From: Streptomyces wedmorensis
Lineage (GTDB): Bacteria; Actinomycetota; Actinomycetes; Streptomycetales; Streptomycetaceae
Reading direction: 5' to 3'
DNA length: 64,000 nucleotides
Assembly: GCF_000716445.1 (NCBI RefSeq)
Contig: NZ_JNWK01000035.1
Coordinates: 148,082 to 212,081 of the forward strand
A model generated the notes under the pieces. It was not told the DNA's origin, did not search any database, and saw only the letters and a list, made by a program, of their open reading frames with translations. Positions 45,986 to 54,303 of this stretch are shown here, in pieces; the stretch's first letter is position 1; every line of letters begins with the position of its first letter. The position numbers and the translations under genes were made by a program.

Positions 45986-47136
45986 TTCGGCTGCCTCCGC
46001 TCCCAGCCCTCGGCCCACAGGTCGAACCGGGCGCGCTGCTGCGGGAACTCGGCGGCCGCGTCCACGTCGAGCTCGACGCCGAGCCCCGGCTCGTGGGAGA
46101 GCGCGAAGCAGCCGGTCTCCGGATCGACCTCGGGCGCCCCGCGCACGACCTTCTTGATCTCCGCGTCCGCGAAGTCGTTGAAGTGCTCCAGGATCTTGAA
46201 GTTCGGTGTGCAGGCGGCCAGTTGGAGCGAGGCCGCGGTGAGGACCGAGCCGCCGACGTTGTGCGGGGCGACGAGCACGTAGTGGGTCTCGGCGGTGGCG
46301 GCGAGCTTGCGGGCCTCCAGGATGCCGCCGATGTGCCCGACGTCGGGCTGGATGATGTCGGCGGCCTGCGACTCGAACAGCTCGCGGAACTCGATCCGGT
46401 CGTGGACGCGTTCGCCGGTCGCGATCGGCAGGTCCACCTTGTCGGCGACCTTCCGCAGCGCCTTGAGGTTCTCCGGCGGCACCGGCTCCTCCAGCCACGC
46501 GGGCCGGAACGGGGCGAGTTCGCGCGCGAGGCGGACCGCCGTCGCGGGGGAGAAGCGGCCGTGCATCTCCACCATCAGCTCCGTGTCCGGGCCGATCGCG
46601 TCCCGGACCGCCTCGATCAGCGCGACCGCCTCCCGCGAGCGCTCGGCGTCCAGCTCGTAGTGGCCGTTGCCGAACGGGTCGATCTTCAGCGCCCGGTAGC
46701 CGCGCGCCACGACCCCGCGGGCCGCCGCGTGATAGGCCTCCGGGGTGCGTTCGGTGGTGTACCAGCCGTTGGCGTACGCCTTCACCCGGTCGGTCACCCT
46801 GCCGCCGAGCAGCTGCCACACGGGCACGCCGAGCGCCTTCCCCTTGATGTCCCAGCAGGCCGTCTCGACGACGGCGATGCCGGACATGACGATCTCGCCG
46901 GCCCGCCCGAAGTCGCCGTACTTCATGCGGCGCACCAGGTCCTCGACCGCGAACGGGTCGGACCCGGCGATGTGGTTGACCTCCGCCTCGCGGAGGTAGC
47001 CGACCAGCGCGTCGGTGTGCCCGAGCATCCGGGTCTCGCCGACACCGGTGAGCCCCTCGTCCGTGTGGACCAGGACGTACGTGAGGTTGCGCCAGGGTGT
47101 GCCGACGACATGAGTGGTGATTCCCGTGATGCGCAC
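45982..47136 (-). CDS. Mandelate racemase/enolase-superfamily sugar-acid dehydratase
   Basis: Magnesium-dependent acid-sugar dehydratase of 384 residues. Metal ligands are expected at MVEMHGRFS, WLEEPVPPE and IATGERVHDR, and the C-terminal His in LVAPHNVGG; the second-strand Lys is in ALKIDPFG. It is less similar to E. coli DgoD than the protein at 53097-54242, so its substrate may be a different aldonate. GTG 47136 (GGAGC 8 nt upstream) is preferred to the upstream GTG 47166, which lacks a ribosome site. It diverges from an IclR regulator and heads an operon with a dehydrogenase. Confidence 0.9.
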   Translation of the reverse strand: MRITGITTHVVGTPWRNLTYVLVHTDEGLTGVGETRMLGHTDALVGYLREAEVNHIAGSDPFAVEDLVRRMKYGDFGRAGEIVMSGIAVVETACWDIKGKALGVPVWQLLGGRVTDRVKAYANGWYTTERTPEAYHAAARGVVARGYRALKIDPFGNGHYELDAERSREAVALIEAVRDAIGPDTELMVEMHGRFSPATAVRLARELAPFRPAWLEEPVPPENLKALRKVADKVDLPIATGERVHDRIEFRELFESQAADIIQPDVGHIGGILEARKLAATAETHYVLVAPHNVGGSVLTAASLQLAACTPNFKILEHFNDFADAEIKKVVRGAPEVDPETGCFALSHEPGLGVELDVDAAAEFPQQRARFDLWAEGWERRQPK

Positions 47137-47303
47137 GGCGATTGCTCCGTTCGGAATGTCGGACACCGTTCGGTGGGGCGGCGGACGTGACGCTAGGCAG
47201 CGGCCCGCGGGGGTGTCAACGGGCGGGGGCCCGCGCTACTCTCTGTCCGCGATTTCGGTCGTGGTACGGCATATCGAACAGCGTGAGGGTGAGGTGGGGG
47301 GCC

Positions 47304-48077
47304 ATGGGACGACTCGTACCCGCGGTGACCAGGGCATTCGACATACTGGAGCTCTTCCTCCAGGGCGACGGCACGCTGTCCGCCCCCGAGATCACCCGCA
47401 GGCTCCAACTGCCGCGCACGACCACCCACGAGCTGGTCAGCACCCTCGCCGCCCGCAACTACCTCGTCCCGGTGCCGGAGCAGCCCGGCCGCTATCGACT
47501 GGGCGTGCGGACGTATCAGCTCGGCAGCCGGTACGCCGAGCAGCTCGACCTCGCGGCCGAGGGGCGGCAGGTGGCCCACGAGGTCGCCGAGAGCTGCGGC
47601 GAGACCGTCCACGTGGCGCTCCTGGAGGACACGGACGTCATCTACGTCGCCAAGGTCGACTCCACGCACGCGGTGCGGATGGTCTCGGCGGCCGGCCGGC
47701 GGCTCCCCGCCCACTGCACGGCCGTCGGCAAGATGCTCCTCGCCACCCTGCCCGAGGCCGAGCTCGACGAGCGCCTCGAAGGCCGCGAACTCGTCGCCAT
47801 GACGCCCCGCAGCCTCACCGACCCGGACATCCTGCGCGCCGCGCTCGCCGAGATCCGCGTCCTCGGCGTCGCCCTGGAGCAGCAGGAGTCCAATCCCGAC
47901 GTCAGCTGCGTCGCCGCCCCGGTCCGTGACCGCTCCGGCGCCGTCGTCGCCGCCCTCTCGATCTCCGTGCCGGTGCACCGCTGGACCGAGGACCGCGAGA
48001 ACGAGCTCACCGCCCTCGCCGTGGAGGGCGCCGCCGAGCTCTCCGCCCGCCTCGGCCACCGGCCCGCCGCACGCTGA
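47304..48077 (+). CDS. IclR-family transcriptional regulator
   Basis: A 257-residue regulator: winged helix at about residues 6-60 (AVTRAFDILELFLQGDGTLSAPEITRRLQLPRTTTHELVSTL, split across helices) and an IclR effector domain (ESCGETVHVALLEDTDVIYVAKVDS, LPAHCTAVGKMLLA). ATG 47304 follows a GGTGAGG ribosome site; the frame upstream is not coding-like. It diverges from the enolase-superfamily dehydratase operon, its most likely target. IclR proteins in such positions usually sense the sugar acid or its keto-deoxy product. Confidence 0.93.
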   Translation: MGRLVPAVTRAFDILELFLQGDGTLSAPEITRRLQLPRTTTHELVSTLAARNYLVPVPEQPGRYRLGVRTYQLGSRYAEQLDLAAEGRQVAHEVAESCGETVHVALLEDTDVIYVAKVDSTHAVRMVSAAGRRLPAHCTAVGKMLLATLPEAELDERLEGRELVAMTPRSLTDPDILRAALAEIRVLGVALEQQESNPDVSCVAAPVRDRSGAVVAALSISVPVHRWTEDRENELTALAVEGAAELSARLGHRPAAR

Positions 48078-48093
48078 GCCCGGCGCGGGCTTC

Positions 48094-49371
48094 TCAGGAC
48101 CCCGCATCCGCCTGCCCCGAACGCCGGCCGTCCCGGCGTTCGCGGGGCTGGCGCATCCGGCTGACCGGGCCGAAGACCTCGCGGTCGTCGAGGAAGCCCT
48201 CCAGGGCGAAGGCGGCCGCGCCCCGGGTGACGGCGTTGTGGGGGACGGCGCTGCGCCGCAGGGTCGCGGCCCGGTGCGGCAGCGGCAGGGCGTGCCGGGT
48301 GACGGCCTCGTACGTGGCGGTCAGCAGGCGCTCGCCGAGCAGGTCGACGACCTGGTTGCCGAGGACGAGCACCCGGGGGTTGACCAGGTTGACCAGGTTG
48401 GCGACCGCCGCTCCCAGGTAGCGCCCGGTTTGGTCGATGACGGCGGCGGCCACCGGGTCCTCCTCGGCCGCCGCGCGGGCCAGGGCCGCGACCGTGGCCG
48501 CGTCGTCCGTTCCGGCGGCCCGCTCGTCGCCGGGGGCGAGTTCGCGCCAGGTCTGGGCGATCCCGCGGGTGCTGACGTACGCCTCCACGCAGCCCCGGTT
48601 GCCGCAGGTGCAGAGCCGGCCGTCGAGCGCGATGCAGGTGTGGCCCCACTCGCCGGCGCTGTTGGTGAACCCGCGGTAGAGCCGGCCGCCGATCGCGATC
48701 CCGGCGCCGACGCCGGCCCGCAGGGTGAGCACCACCAGGTCGTCCACCTCCCGGCCCGCGCCGAACCACAACTCCGCGACGGTGCTGGCCCGCAGCGGGT
48801 TGTCGAGCCAGAGGGGCAGTCCGAGCCGCTCGTCGAGGAGCGCCCGCAGCGGCACCTCGTGCCAGGACCAGTACGGCGAGAAGGACGAGACGCCGCCCTC
48901 CCGCTCCACCATGCCGGGCACGCTGACACCGGCTCCGAGCACCCGCTCGCGGGGCACCCCCGAGCCGTCGAGCAGCTCCTCGACGCAGGCGGCGAGCTGC
49001 TCGACCACGTCGGCGGGCCGTACGTCGCCCGGAGGGAGCGGGCGCTCCACCGAGTGCCGGACCTCCAGGGCGAGGTCGAAGAGTTCCGCGTGGACCGAGG
49101 TCTCGGCGATGTCGACGCCGATGAGGGCGCCCCGCTCGGCGTTGACGGCGAGGCGCGCGCGGGGGCGGCCGCCGCTGGAGTCCTCGTGGCCGGCCTCGAC
49201 GAGCACGCCGGCTTCCAGGAGTTCGGCGGTGAGGTTGGCGACGGTGGCGAAGGAGAGCCCGGTGGCCGCCGCCAGGTCCTGGCGGCTCATGGCGCCGGTG
49301 CCGGCGTAGAAGCGCCGCAGGACCTCGAAGCGGTTGAGGCGGCGGATCTCCTGGGATGTCCGCTTGATCAT
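48094..49371 (-). CDS. ROK-family transcriptional repressor
   Basis: A 425-residue NagC/XylR-type regulator: N-terminal winged helix (NRFEVLRRFYAGTGAMSRQDLAAATGLS, residues about 13-60) joined to a ROK kinase-like sugar-binding domain with ATP-site remnants (LIGVDIAETSV), the sugar motif GEWGHTCI and the zinc cluster CTCGNRGCVEAY. It diverges from the lactonase-led galactonate operon at 49524, its probable target, with galactose or a related sugar as likely effector. The 152-bp spacer is unusually AT-rich in patches (gatatttac, agtttttttgg), but no clear palindrome stands out. Confidence 0.93.
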   Translation of the reverse strand: MIKRTSQEIRRLNRFEVLRRFYAGTGAMSRQDLAAATGLSFATVANLTAELLEAGVLVEAGHEDSSGGRPRARLAVNAERGALIGVDIAETSVHAELFDLALEVRHSVERPLPPGDVRPADVVEQLAACVEELLDGSGVPRERVLGAGVSVPGMVEREGGVSSFSPYWSWHEVPLRALLDERLGLPLWLDNPLRASTVAELWFGAGREVDDLVVLTLRAGVGAGIAIGGRLYRGFTNSAGEWGHTCIALDGRLCTCGNRGCVEAYVSTRGIAQTWRELAPGDERAAGTDDAATVAALARAAAEEDPVAAAVIDQTGRYLGAAVANLVNLVNPRVLVLGNQVVDLLGERLLTATYEAVTRHALPLPHRAATLRRSAVPHNAVTRGAAAFALEGFLDDREVFGPVSRMRQPRERRDGRRSGQADAGS

Positions 49372-49523
49372 CTCTGCTGTCCTCCGCTCGGCGGTTCCGT
49401 CACGGGGATCTTATTCGAAGGGTTGGAAGAAGCGGGCGGCGGGATATTTACAACCGTTAGACGAACCCGTAGTTTTTTTGGCACCGCACCTGAACCGCAC
49501 CCGTGGTCGACCGAGGAGGCCAG

Positions 49524-50447
49524 ATGCAGCACCTCAGGGCCGTGCCCTGCTCCCCCCTGCCAGGACGCCTGACGGAAGGGCCCGTCTGGGACCCCCGGCG
49601 CGGCGAACTCCTGTGGGTCGACATCCCCGACGGGCTCGTCCACCGGGCCGCCCTGACGCCCGCCGGACACGGCGGTCCCGGCGACGGCCTGCCCGACCTC
49701 GCGCCCGTCGCCACACTCCGGCTCGACCGCCCCGTCGGCGCCGTCGTGCCCTGCGCCTCAGGCGCCCTGCTCGCCGCCGCGGGCACCTCCTTCCTGTACC
49801 TGGCGGAGGACAGCCCGGTCGCCGAGGCCGTCGAACTCGCCGCGCCCGTCCTCCCGGACGACGGTCTGCCCCGCCGCATGAACGACGCGGCCGTCGACCC
49901 CGCGGGCCGCCTGCTCGCCGGCACCATGGCGTACGACGAGAGCCCCGGCGCGGGTTCCCTCTACCGCCTCGACGACCACGGCCTGGTCACCCTCCTCGAC
50001 TCCGTCACCATCTCCAACGGCCTCGGCTGGAGCCCCGACGGCAGCCGCCTCTACTACGCCGACAGCCCCACCGGCCGCGTCGACGTCTTCGCCTACGACC
50101 CCGACACCGGCGCCCTGAGCGACCGCACGCCCTTCGCCGTCCTCGACCACGGCGTCCCCGACGGCCTCACCGTCGACAGCGAAGGACGCGTCTGGGTCGC
50201 CGTGTGGGGCGGCGGCGAGGTCCTCGCCTTCGCGGCCGACGGCACCCCCCACGCGCGCGTGGAGGTCGCCGCCTCCCACGTCACCAGCTGCGCCTTCGCC
50301 GGACCCGAGCTCGACGTCCTGGTCATCACCACCGCCACCGAGGGCCTCGACGGGGAACGCCGGCGCGCCGAACCCGACGCCGGGCGCCTCTTCGTCTGCC
50401 GCCCCGGCGCCACCGGCCTCCCCACCACCCCGTACGCCGACCGCTGA
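49524..50447 (+). CDS. SMP-30/gluconolactonase family lactonase
   Basis: Hydrolyses an aldono-lactone to the aldonate; 307 residues forming a six-bladed propeller. Family signatures are LTEGPVWDPRRGELLWVDI, RMNDAAVDPAGRLLAGTM, SNGLGWSPDGSRLYYADS and VPDGLTVDSEGRVWVAVW, with calcium ligands expected at the Glu of EGP, the Asn of SNG and the Asp of PDG. GAGGAGG 6 nt upstream fixes ATG 49524. It leads the operon lactonase-aldolase-kinase-SDR-DgoD and is best read as galactonolactonase. Confidence 0.9.
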   Translation: MQHLRAVPCSPLPGRLTEGPVWDPRRGELLWVDIPDGLVHRAALTPAGHGGPGDGLPDLAPVATLRLDRPVGAVVPCASGALLAAAGTSFLYLAEDSPVAEAVELAAPVLPDDGLPRRMNDAAVDPAGRLLAGTMAYDESPGAGSLYRLDDHGLVTLLDSVTISNGLGWSPDGSRLYYADSPTGRVDVFAYDPDTGALSDRTPFAVLDHGVPDGLTVDSEGRVWVAVWGGGEVLAFAADGTPHARVEVAASHVTSCAFAGPELDVLVITTATEGLDGERRRAEPDAGRLFVCRPGATGLPTTPYADR

Positions 50448-50585
50448 CCTGCCCGCCGTACGCCGACCGCTGACCTGCCCGCCGTACGCCGACGGCTGAC
50501 CGGCTCCCTCTATGCCGACCGCTGCCCCGCCCCCCCGTACGCCGACGGCTGACCGGCACCCCGTACGCCGACCCGCCGACCCGCC
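50428..50585. repeat. Tandem repeat spanning the lactonase 3' end and stop codon
   Basis: Units of about 24 bp built on ccgtacgccgaccgctgacc encode the last residues PYADR and the stop, then recur roughly five more times downstream, each time with PYAD-R/G and often a TGA, up to the aldolase ribosome site region. They fill the whole 157-bp spacer. Confidence 0.85.
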
Positions 50586-50604
50586 CCCCCGACAAGGAAC
50601 CCCC

Positions 50605-51243
50605 ATGACCACCCCGCACGAGGGGCTGCGTGCCGCCCTCGCGGCCGCCCCCGTCATCGCGATCCTCCGCTCCACCTCCGCCACCCGCTTCGCCGAGGTC
50701 ACCGACACCCTCGTGTCGTCCGGCGTCCGCGCCGCCGAGTTCACCCTCACCACCCCCGGCGTGCTCGACGCGCTCCGCGAGTACGCGGCCGACGCCCCGC
50801 CCGGCCTCGCGCTCGGCGCCGGAACCGTCACCACCCCCGCCGAGGCCCAGGCCGCCGTCGAGGCCGGAGCCTCCTACCTCATCACCCCGACCACCTCCAC
50901 CGAGGTCATCGCCGAGGCCGCCCGCCTGGACGTGCCGGTGCTCCCCGGCGCGTACACGCCGACCGAGATCCTCACCGCCTGGCGGGCCGGCGCCACCATG
51001 GTGAAGCTCTTCCCCGCCGCCACGGGCGGGCCCGAGTACCTCCGTGCCGTCCGCGCCCCGCTGCCCGACATCCCGCTCGTCCCGACCGGCGGCATCGGCG
51101 CCGCAGAGGCCCCCGCCTACCTGGCCGCCGGCGCTGCCGCCCTCGGTATCGGAAGCCCCCTCGTCGGCGACGCCTGCGAAGGCGGGTCCCTCGCCGCGCT
51201 GGCCGACCGCGCCGCCGCGTTCCTCGACGGGATACGCCGATGA
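50605..51243 (+). CDS. 2-keto-3-deoxy-6-phospho(galacto/glucon)ate aldolase (Eda/DgoA family)
   Basis: Class I aldolase of 212 residues that splits KDPG or KDPGal into pyruvate and glyceraldehyde-3-phosphate. The catalytic Glu45 (AAEFTLTTP) and Schiff-base Lys134 (MVKLFPA) match the family positions in E. coli Eda (45 and 133), and the phosphate site GGIGAAEAP is present. An AAGGAA precedes ATG 50605; the upstream frame runs into the repeats. Overlaps the kinase gene by 4 nt (ATGA). In this operon KDPGal is the likely substrate, analogous to DgoA. Confidence 0.92.
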   Translation: MTTPHEGLRAALAAAPVIAILRSTSATRFAEVTDTLVSSGVRAAEFTLTTPGVLDALREYAADAPPGLALGAGTVTTPAEAQAAVEAGASYLITPTTSTEVIAEAARLDVPVLPGAYTPTEILTAWRAGATMVKLFPAATGGPEYLRAVRAPLPDIPLVPTGGIGAAEAPAYLAAGAAALGIGSPLVGDACEGGSLAALADRAAAFLDGIRR

Positions 51244-52295
51244 CGCGCCCACCCGGGACCGGGACACCGCCCCACGCCTCGACGGAGCCCCAGGCCGCGA
51301 CATCGGCACCGGCCTCCGCCCCCGCACCCGCGACCCCCGTCCCCGTCGCGCCCCCGCCCGCGCTCTTCACCCTCGGCGAGGCCATGGCGGTCGCCGCCGC
51401 CATCCAGCCCGGCCCGCTCGCCACCGGCGCGCCGCTCCGCCTCGGCTGGGCGGGCGCCGAGGCGACCGTCGCCATCGGCGTCAGCCGTCTCGGTCACCGG
51501 GCGGCCTGGACCGGCCGGACCGGTGAGGACGCGGCCGGCGCGATGGTCCTCGCCGGACTGCGCGCCGAGGGCGTCGACGTCTCCGGTGCCCGCACCGAAC
51601 CGGCGGTGCCCACCGGCCTGATGCTCCGTGAGCGTCGCACCGCCGACCGACTCCGCGTCACGTACTACCGGGCCGGCCTCGCGGGCTCCCGGCTCGCCCC
51701 GGGCGACCTCGACGAGGTGCGCCTCGCCGGGTCCCGGATCCTCCATGTCACGGGCATCACACCGGCGTTGAGCGCCACCGCCCGCGCCGCGGTGGAGCGG
51801 GCCGTCGTGGTCGCCCGGGCCGCCGGGGTCACCGTCTCCTTCGACGTCAACCACCGCGAACGGCTCTGGAGCCGCGCCGAGGCCGCCGAGGTGCTCGGCC
51901 GCCTCCTGCCGTACGCCGACATCGTCTTCGCCGGACCCGAGGAGGCCACCCTCTTCGTCCCCGAGGACCAGCCCGACCGGATGGCGCGGGCCCTGACCCG
52001 GTTCGGGCCCGGGCAGGCGGTGCTCAAACTCGGCGCCCGGGGGGCCCTCGTGGTCGCCGGCGACGAGGTGCACGTCCAGGACGCCGTGCCCGTCACCGCC
52101 GTGGACCCCGTCGGCGCGGGCGACGCCTTCGTCTCGGGCTACCTCGCCGCCGTGCTCGACGGCTCACCCGTCCGGGAGCGCCTGCGTCTCGCCACCCTCT
52201 GCGGAGCCTTCGCCGTCTCCGTCCCCGGTGACTGGGAAGGCCTTCCGCGCCGCGCCGAACTCGCCCTGCTCGGGGCCCAGGACATCAGCCGCTGA
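51240..52295 (+). CDS. PfkB-family 2-keto-3-deoxy-sugar-acid kinase (KdgK/DgoK role)
   Basis: Phosphorylates the 2-keto-3-deoxy aldonate before aldol cleavage. The 351-residue ribokinase-fold protein has FTLGEAMA at the start of its core, the lid region RVTYYRAGLAGSRL typical of KDG kinases, FDVNHRERLWS, and the signature DPVGAGDAF with catalytic Asp295. About 40 Pro/Ala/Thr-rich residues precede the conserved fold and look dispensable. Enterobacterial DgoK belongs to a different family, so this is an analogous rather than homologous kinase. Confidence 0.92.
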   Translation: MTRPPGTGTPPHASTEPQAATSAPASAPAPATPVPVAPPPALFTLGEAMAVAAAIQPGPLATGAPLRLGWAGAEATVAIGVSRLGHRAAWTGRTGEDAAGAMVLAGLRAEGVDVSGARTEPAVPTGLMLRERRTADRLRVTYYRAGLAGSRLAPGDLDEVRLAGSRILHVTGITPALSATARAAVERAVVVARAAGVTVSFDVNHRERLWSRAEAAEVLGRLLPYADIVFAGPEEATLFVPEDQPDRMARALTRFGPGQAVLKLGARGALVVAGDEVHVQDAVPVTAVDPVGAGDAFVSGYLAAVLDGSPVRERLRLATLCGAFAVSVPGDWEGLPRRAELALLGAQDISR

Positions 52296-52347
52296 GCCCG
52301 TGCCCGGCCGTCCATCCCTCCGTACCACCACACAGGAAACCGAACCC

Positions 52348-53100
52348 ATGAACCGATTCTCCGGACAGACAGCCGTCGTCACCGGCGCGGCCTCGGGCAT
52401 CGGCGCGGCCAGCGCCCTCCGCCTCGCCGCCGAGGGCGCCTCGGTGGTCGTCTCCGACATCGCCGACGAGGCGGGCGAGGCCGTCGCCGCGGCGATCCGC
52501 GCCGACGGGGGCCGCGCAGCGTACGTACGCTGCGACGTCTCCTCCGAGGAGGACTGGACCGCCCTCCGCGACGAGGCGCACGCCCGCTTCGGCCCGGTCG
52601 CCGTCCTCCACAGCAACGCCTTCATCCACACCTCGGGCGCCGCCCACGAACTCCCCGTCGCCGTCTGGGACCGGGAGATGGCGGTCAACCTGCGGGCCCT
52701 GTACCTCGCCACCCGCACCTTCCTCGACGACCTGCGCGCCGAGCGGGGCAGCCTCGTCGCCACCTCCAGCGTCCACGCCGACTTCGGCCTGCCCGGCTAC
52801 CCCGTGTACGCGGCGGCGAAGGGCGGCATGTGCGCCCTCGTCCGTCAGCTCGCCGTCGAGTACGGCCCCGAGGTGCGCTTCAACTCCGTGCTGCCCGGCC
52901 CGATCCTCACCGACGTGTGGAACGACGTCGACGAGGAGGGCCGGCGGCTCTCCGCCGACGCGACCGCGCTCGCCCGGCTCGGCCGCCCCGAGGAGGTGGC
53001 CTCCGCCGTGGCCTTCCTGGCCTCGGCGGACGCCGCCTACATCACCGGAACCAACCTGGTCGTCGACGGCGGCTGGACCGTGAAGAAGGACTCCAAGTGA
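52348..53100 (+). CDS. Short-chain dehydrogenase, candidate D-galactose 1-dehydrogenase
   Basis: Classical SDR of 250 residues: nucleotide motif TGAASGIG at residues 13-20, Ser in ATSSVHAD, catalytic Tyr154 and Lys158 (YAAAK), and the C-terminal LVVDGGW. Between a lactonase and DgoD it most plausibly oxidises the C1 of D-galactose (or a galactose-like aldose) to the lactone, which would complete the pathway. An alternative is a 2-keto-3-deoxy acid dehydrogenase, as in L-fucose oxidation. ATG 52348 has CAGGAAA upstream; the DgoD start overlaps its stop. Confidence 0.88.
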   Translation: MNRFSGQTAVVTGAASGIGAASALRLAAEGASVVVSDIADEAGEAVAAAIRADGGRAAYVRCDVSSEEDWTALRDEAHARFGPVAVLHSNAFIHTSGAAHELPVAVWDREMAVNLRALYLATRTFLDDLRAERGSLVATSSVHADFGLPGYPVYAAAKGGMCALVRQLAVEYGPEVRFNSVLPGPILTDVWNDVDEEGRRLSADATALARLGRPEEVASAVAFLASADAAYITGTNLVVDGGWTVKKDSK

Positions 53101-54242
53101 AGATCACCTCCCTGCGCACCTACCTCGTCGCCCCCCGCTGGTGCTTCCTGCGCGTCGACACCGACGAGGGCATCACCGGCTGGGGCGAGCCCGTCGTCGA
53201 AGGCCGCGCCCACACCGTCGCCGCGGCCGTCGAGGAACTCTCCGACTACCTGATCGGCCAGGACCCGATGAAGATCGAGGACCACTGGCAGGTCCTCACC
53301 AAGGGCGGCTTCTACCGCGGCGGCCCGGTCCTCTCCAGCGCCGTCGCCGGCATCGACCAGGCGCTCTGGGACATCACCGGCAAGGCCCTCGGCGTTCCGG
53401 TCTGGCAGCTGCTCGGCGGCAACGTCCGCGACCGCGCGCGGGTGTACAGCTGGATCGGCGGCGACCGGCCCGACGAGGTCGCCTCGGAGGCGCTGGCGCG
53501 GAAGAACGAGGGCTTCACCGCGATCAAGATGAACGCCTCCGCGCAGCTGCGGCTCATCGACACCCCGGCGGCCGTCCACGGCATCGTCGACCGCGTCGCC
53601 TCCATCCGCGAGGCCGTCGGCGACGAGTTCGACATCGCCATCGACTTCCACGGCCGTCTCACCGCGCCGATGGCCCGCCGGGTCCTGCCGCTCCTGGAGC
53701 CGTACCTGCCCTTCTTCGTGGAGGAGCCCGTCGTCCCGGAGCTGAGCGACCACATCGGCGACATCGTGCGGTCCACCTCCATCCCGATCGCGACCGGCGA
53801 ACGGCTCTACTCCCGCTGGGACTTCAAGAAGGTCCTCGACCAGGGCATCGCGGTGGCGCAGCCGGACCTCTCGCACGCGGGCGGCATCTCCGAGGTGCGC
53901 AGGATCGCCGCCATGGCGGAGGCGTACGACGTCTCCCTCGCCCCGCACTGCCCGCTGGGGCCGATCGCGCTCGCCTCCTGCCTCCAGGTCGGCTTCGCCG
54001 CGCCGAACCTGCTGATCCAGGAGCAGAGCCTCGGCATCCACTACAACACCGGCTCCGACCTGCTCGACTACCTCGTGGACCCGTCGGTCTTCCGGTACGA
54101 GGACGGGCACGTGGGCCTGCCCACCGGTCCGGGCCTCGGCATCGAGGTCGACGAGAAGGCCGTCGAGCGGGCCGCCGAGACCGGACACCGCTGGCGGAAC
54201 CCGGCCTGGCGCCGGGACGACGGCTCGCTGGCGGAGTGGTAA
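53097..54242 (+). CDS. dgoD: D-galactonate dehydratase
   Basis: Converts D-galactonate to 2-keto-3-deoxy-D-galactonate; enolase superfamily, 381 residues. Similarity to E. coli DgoD is evident by eye from end to end: AIKMN, IDFHGR, FFVEEPV, IATGERL, QPDLSHAGGI, LAPHCPLGPIALA, QEQSLGIHYN, and the tail WRNPAWRRDDGSLAEW. Magnesium ligands and the catalytic His pair lie in these motifs. GTG 53097 overlaps the SDR stop. It is the last gene of the operon and is followed by a strong terminator shared with GH53. Confidence 0.95.
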   Translation: MKITSLRTYLVAPRWCFLRVDTDEGITGWGEPVVEGRAHTVAAAVEELSDYLIGQDPMKIEDHWQVLTKGGFYRGGPVLSSAVAGIDQALWDITGKALGVPVWQLLGGNVRDRARVYSWIGGDRPDEVASEALARKNEGFTAIKMNASAQLRLIDTPAAVHGIVDRVASIREAVGDEFDIAIDFHGRLTAPMARRVLPLLEPYLPFFVEEPVVPELSDHIGDIVRSTSIPIATGERLYSRWDFKKVLDQGIAVAQPDLSHAGGISEVRRIAAMAEAYDVSLAPHCPLGPIALASCLQVGFAAPNLLIQEQSLGIHYNTGSDLLDYLVDPSVFRYEDGHVGLPTGPGLGIEVDEKAVERAAETGHRWRNPAWRRDDGSLAEW

Positions 54243-54256
54243 CCAGGACGCACGGA

Positions 54257-54288
54257 AGGGGCGGGCTCCGGGAGGAGCCCGCCCCTTC
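54257..54288. terminator. Bidirectional terminator between dgoD and GH53
   Basis: Perfect 14-bp stem (arm AAGGGGCGGGCTCC) with a GGGA loop, followed by CTTTC. It lies 15 bp after the dgoD stop and 16 bp from the end of the convergent GH53 gene. Confidence 0.9.
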
Positions 54289-54303
54289 TTTCAGTGATGC
54301 GGA

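Noticed and set aside
51240..54242. Non-phosphorylative L-fucose pathway as explanation for the SDR and dehydratase
   Set aside because: The strong DgoD likeness plus a kinase and a phospho-aldolase fit galactonate better; kept only as an alternative for the SDR.
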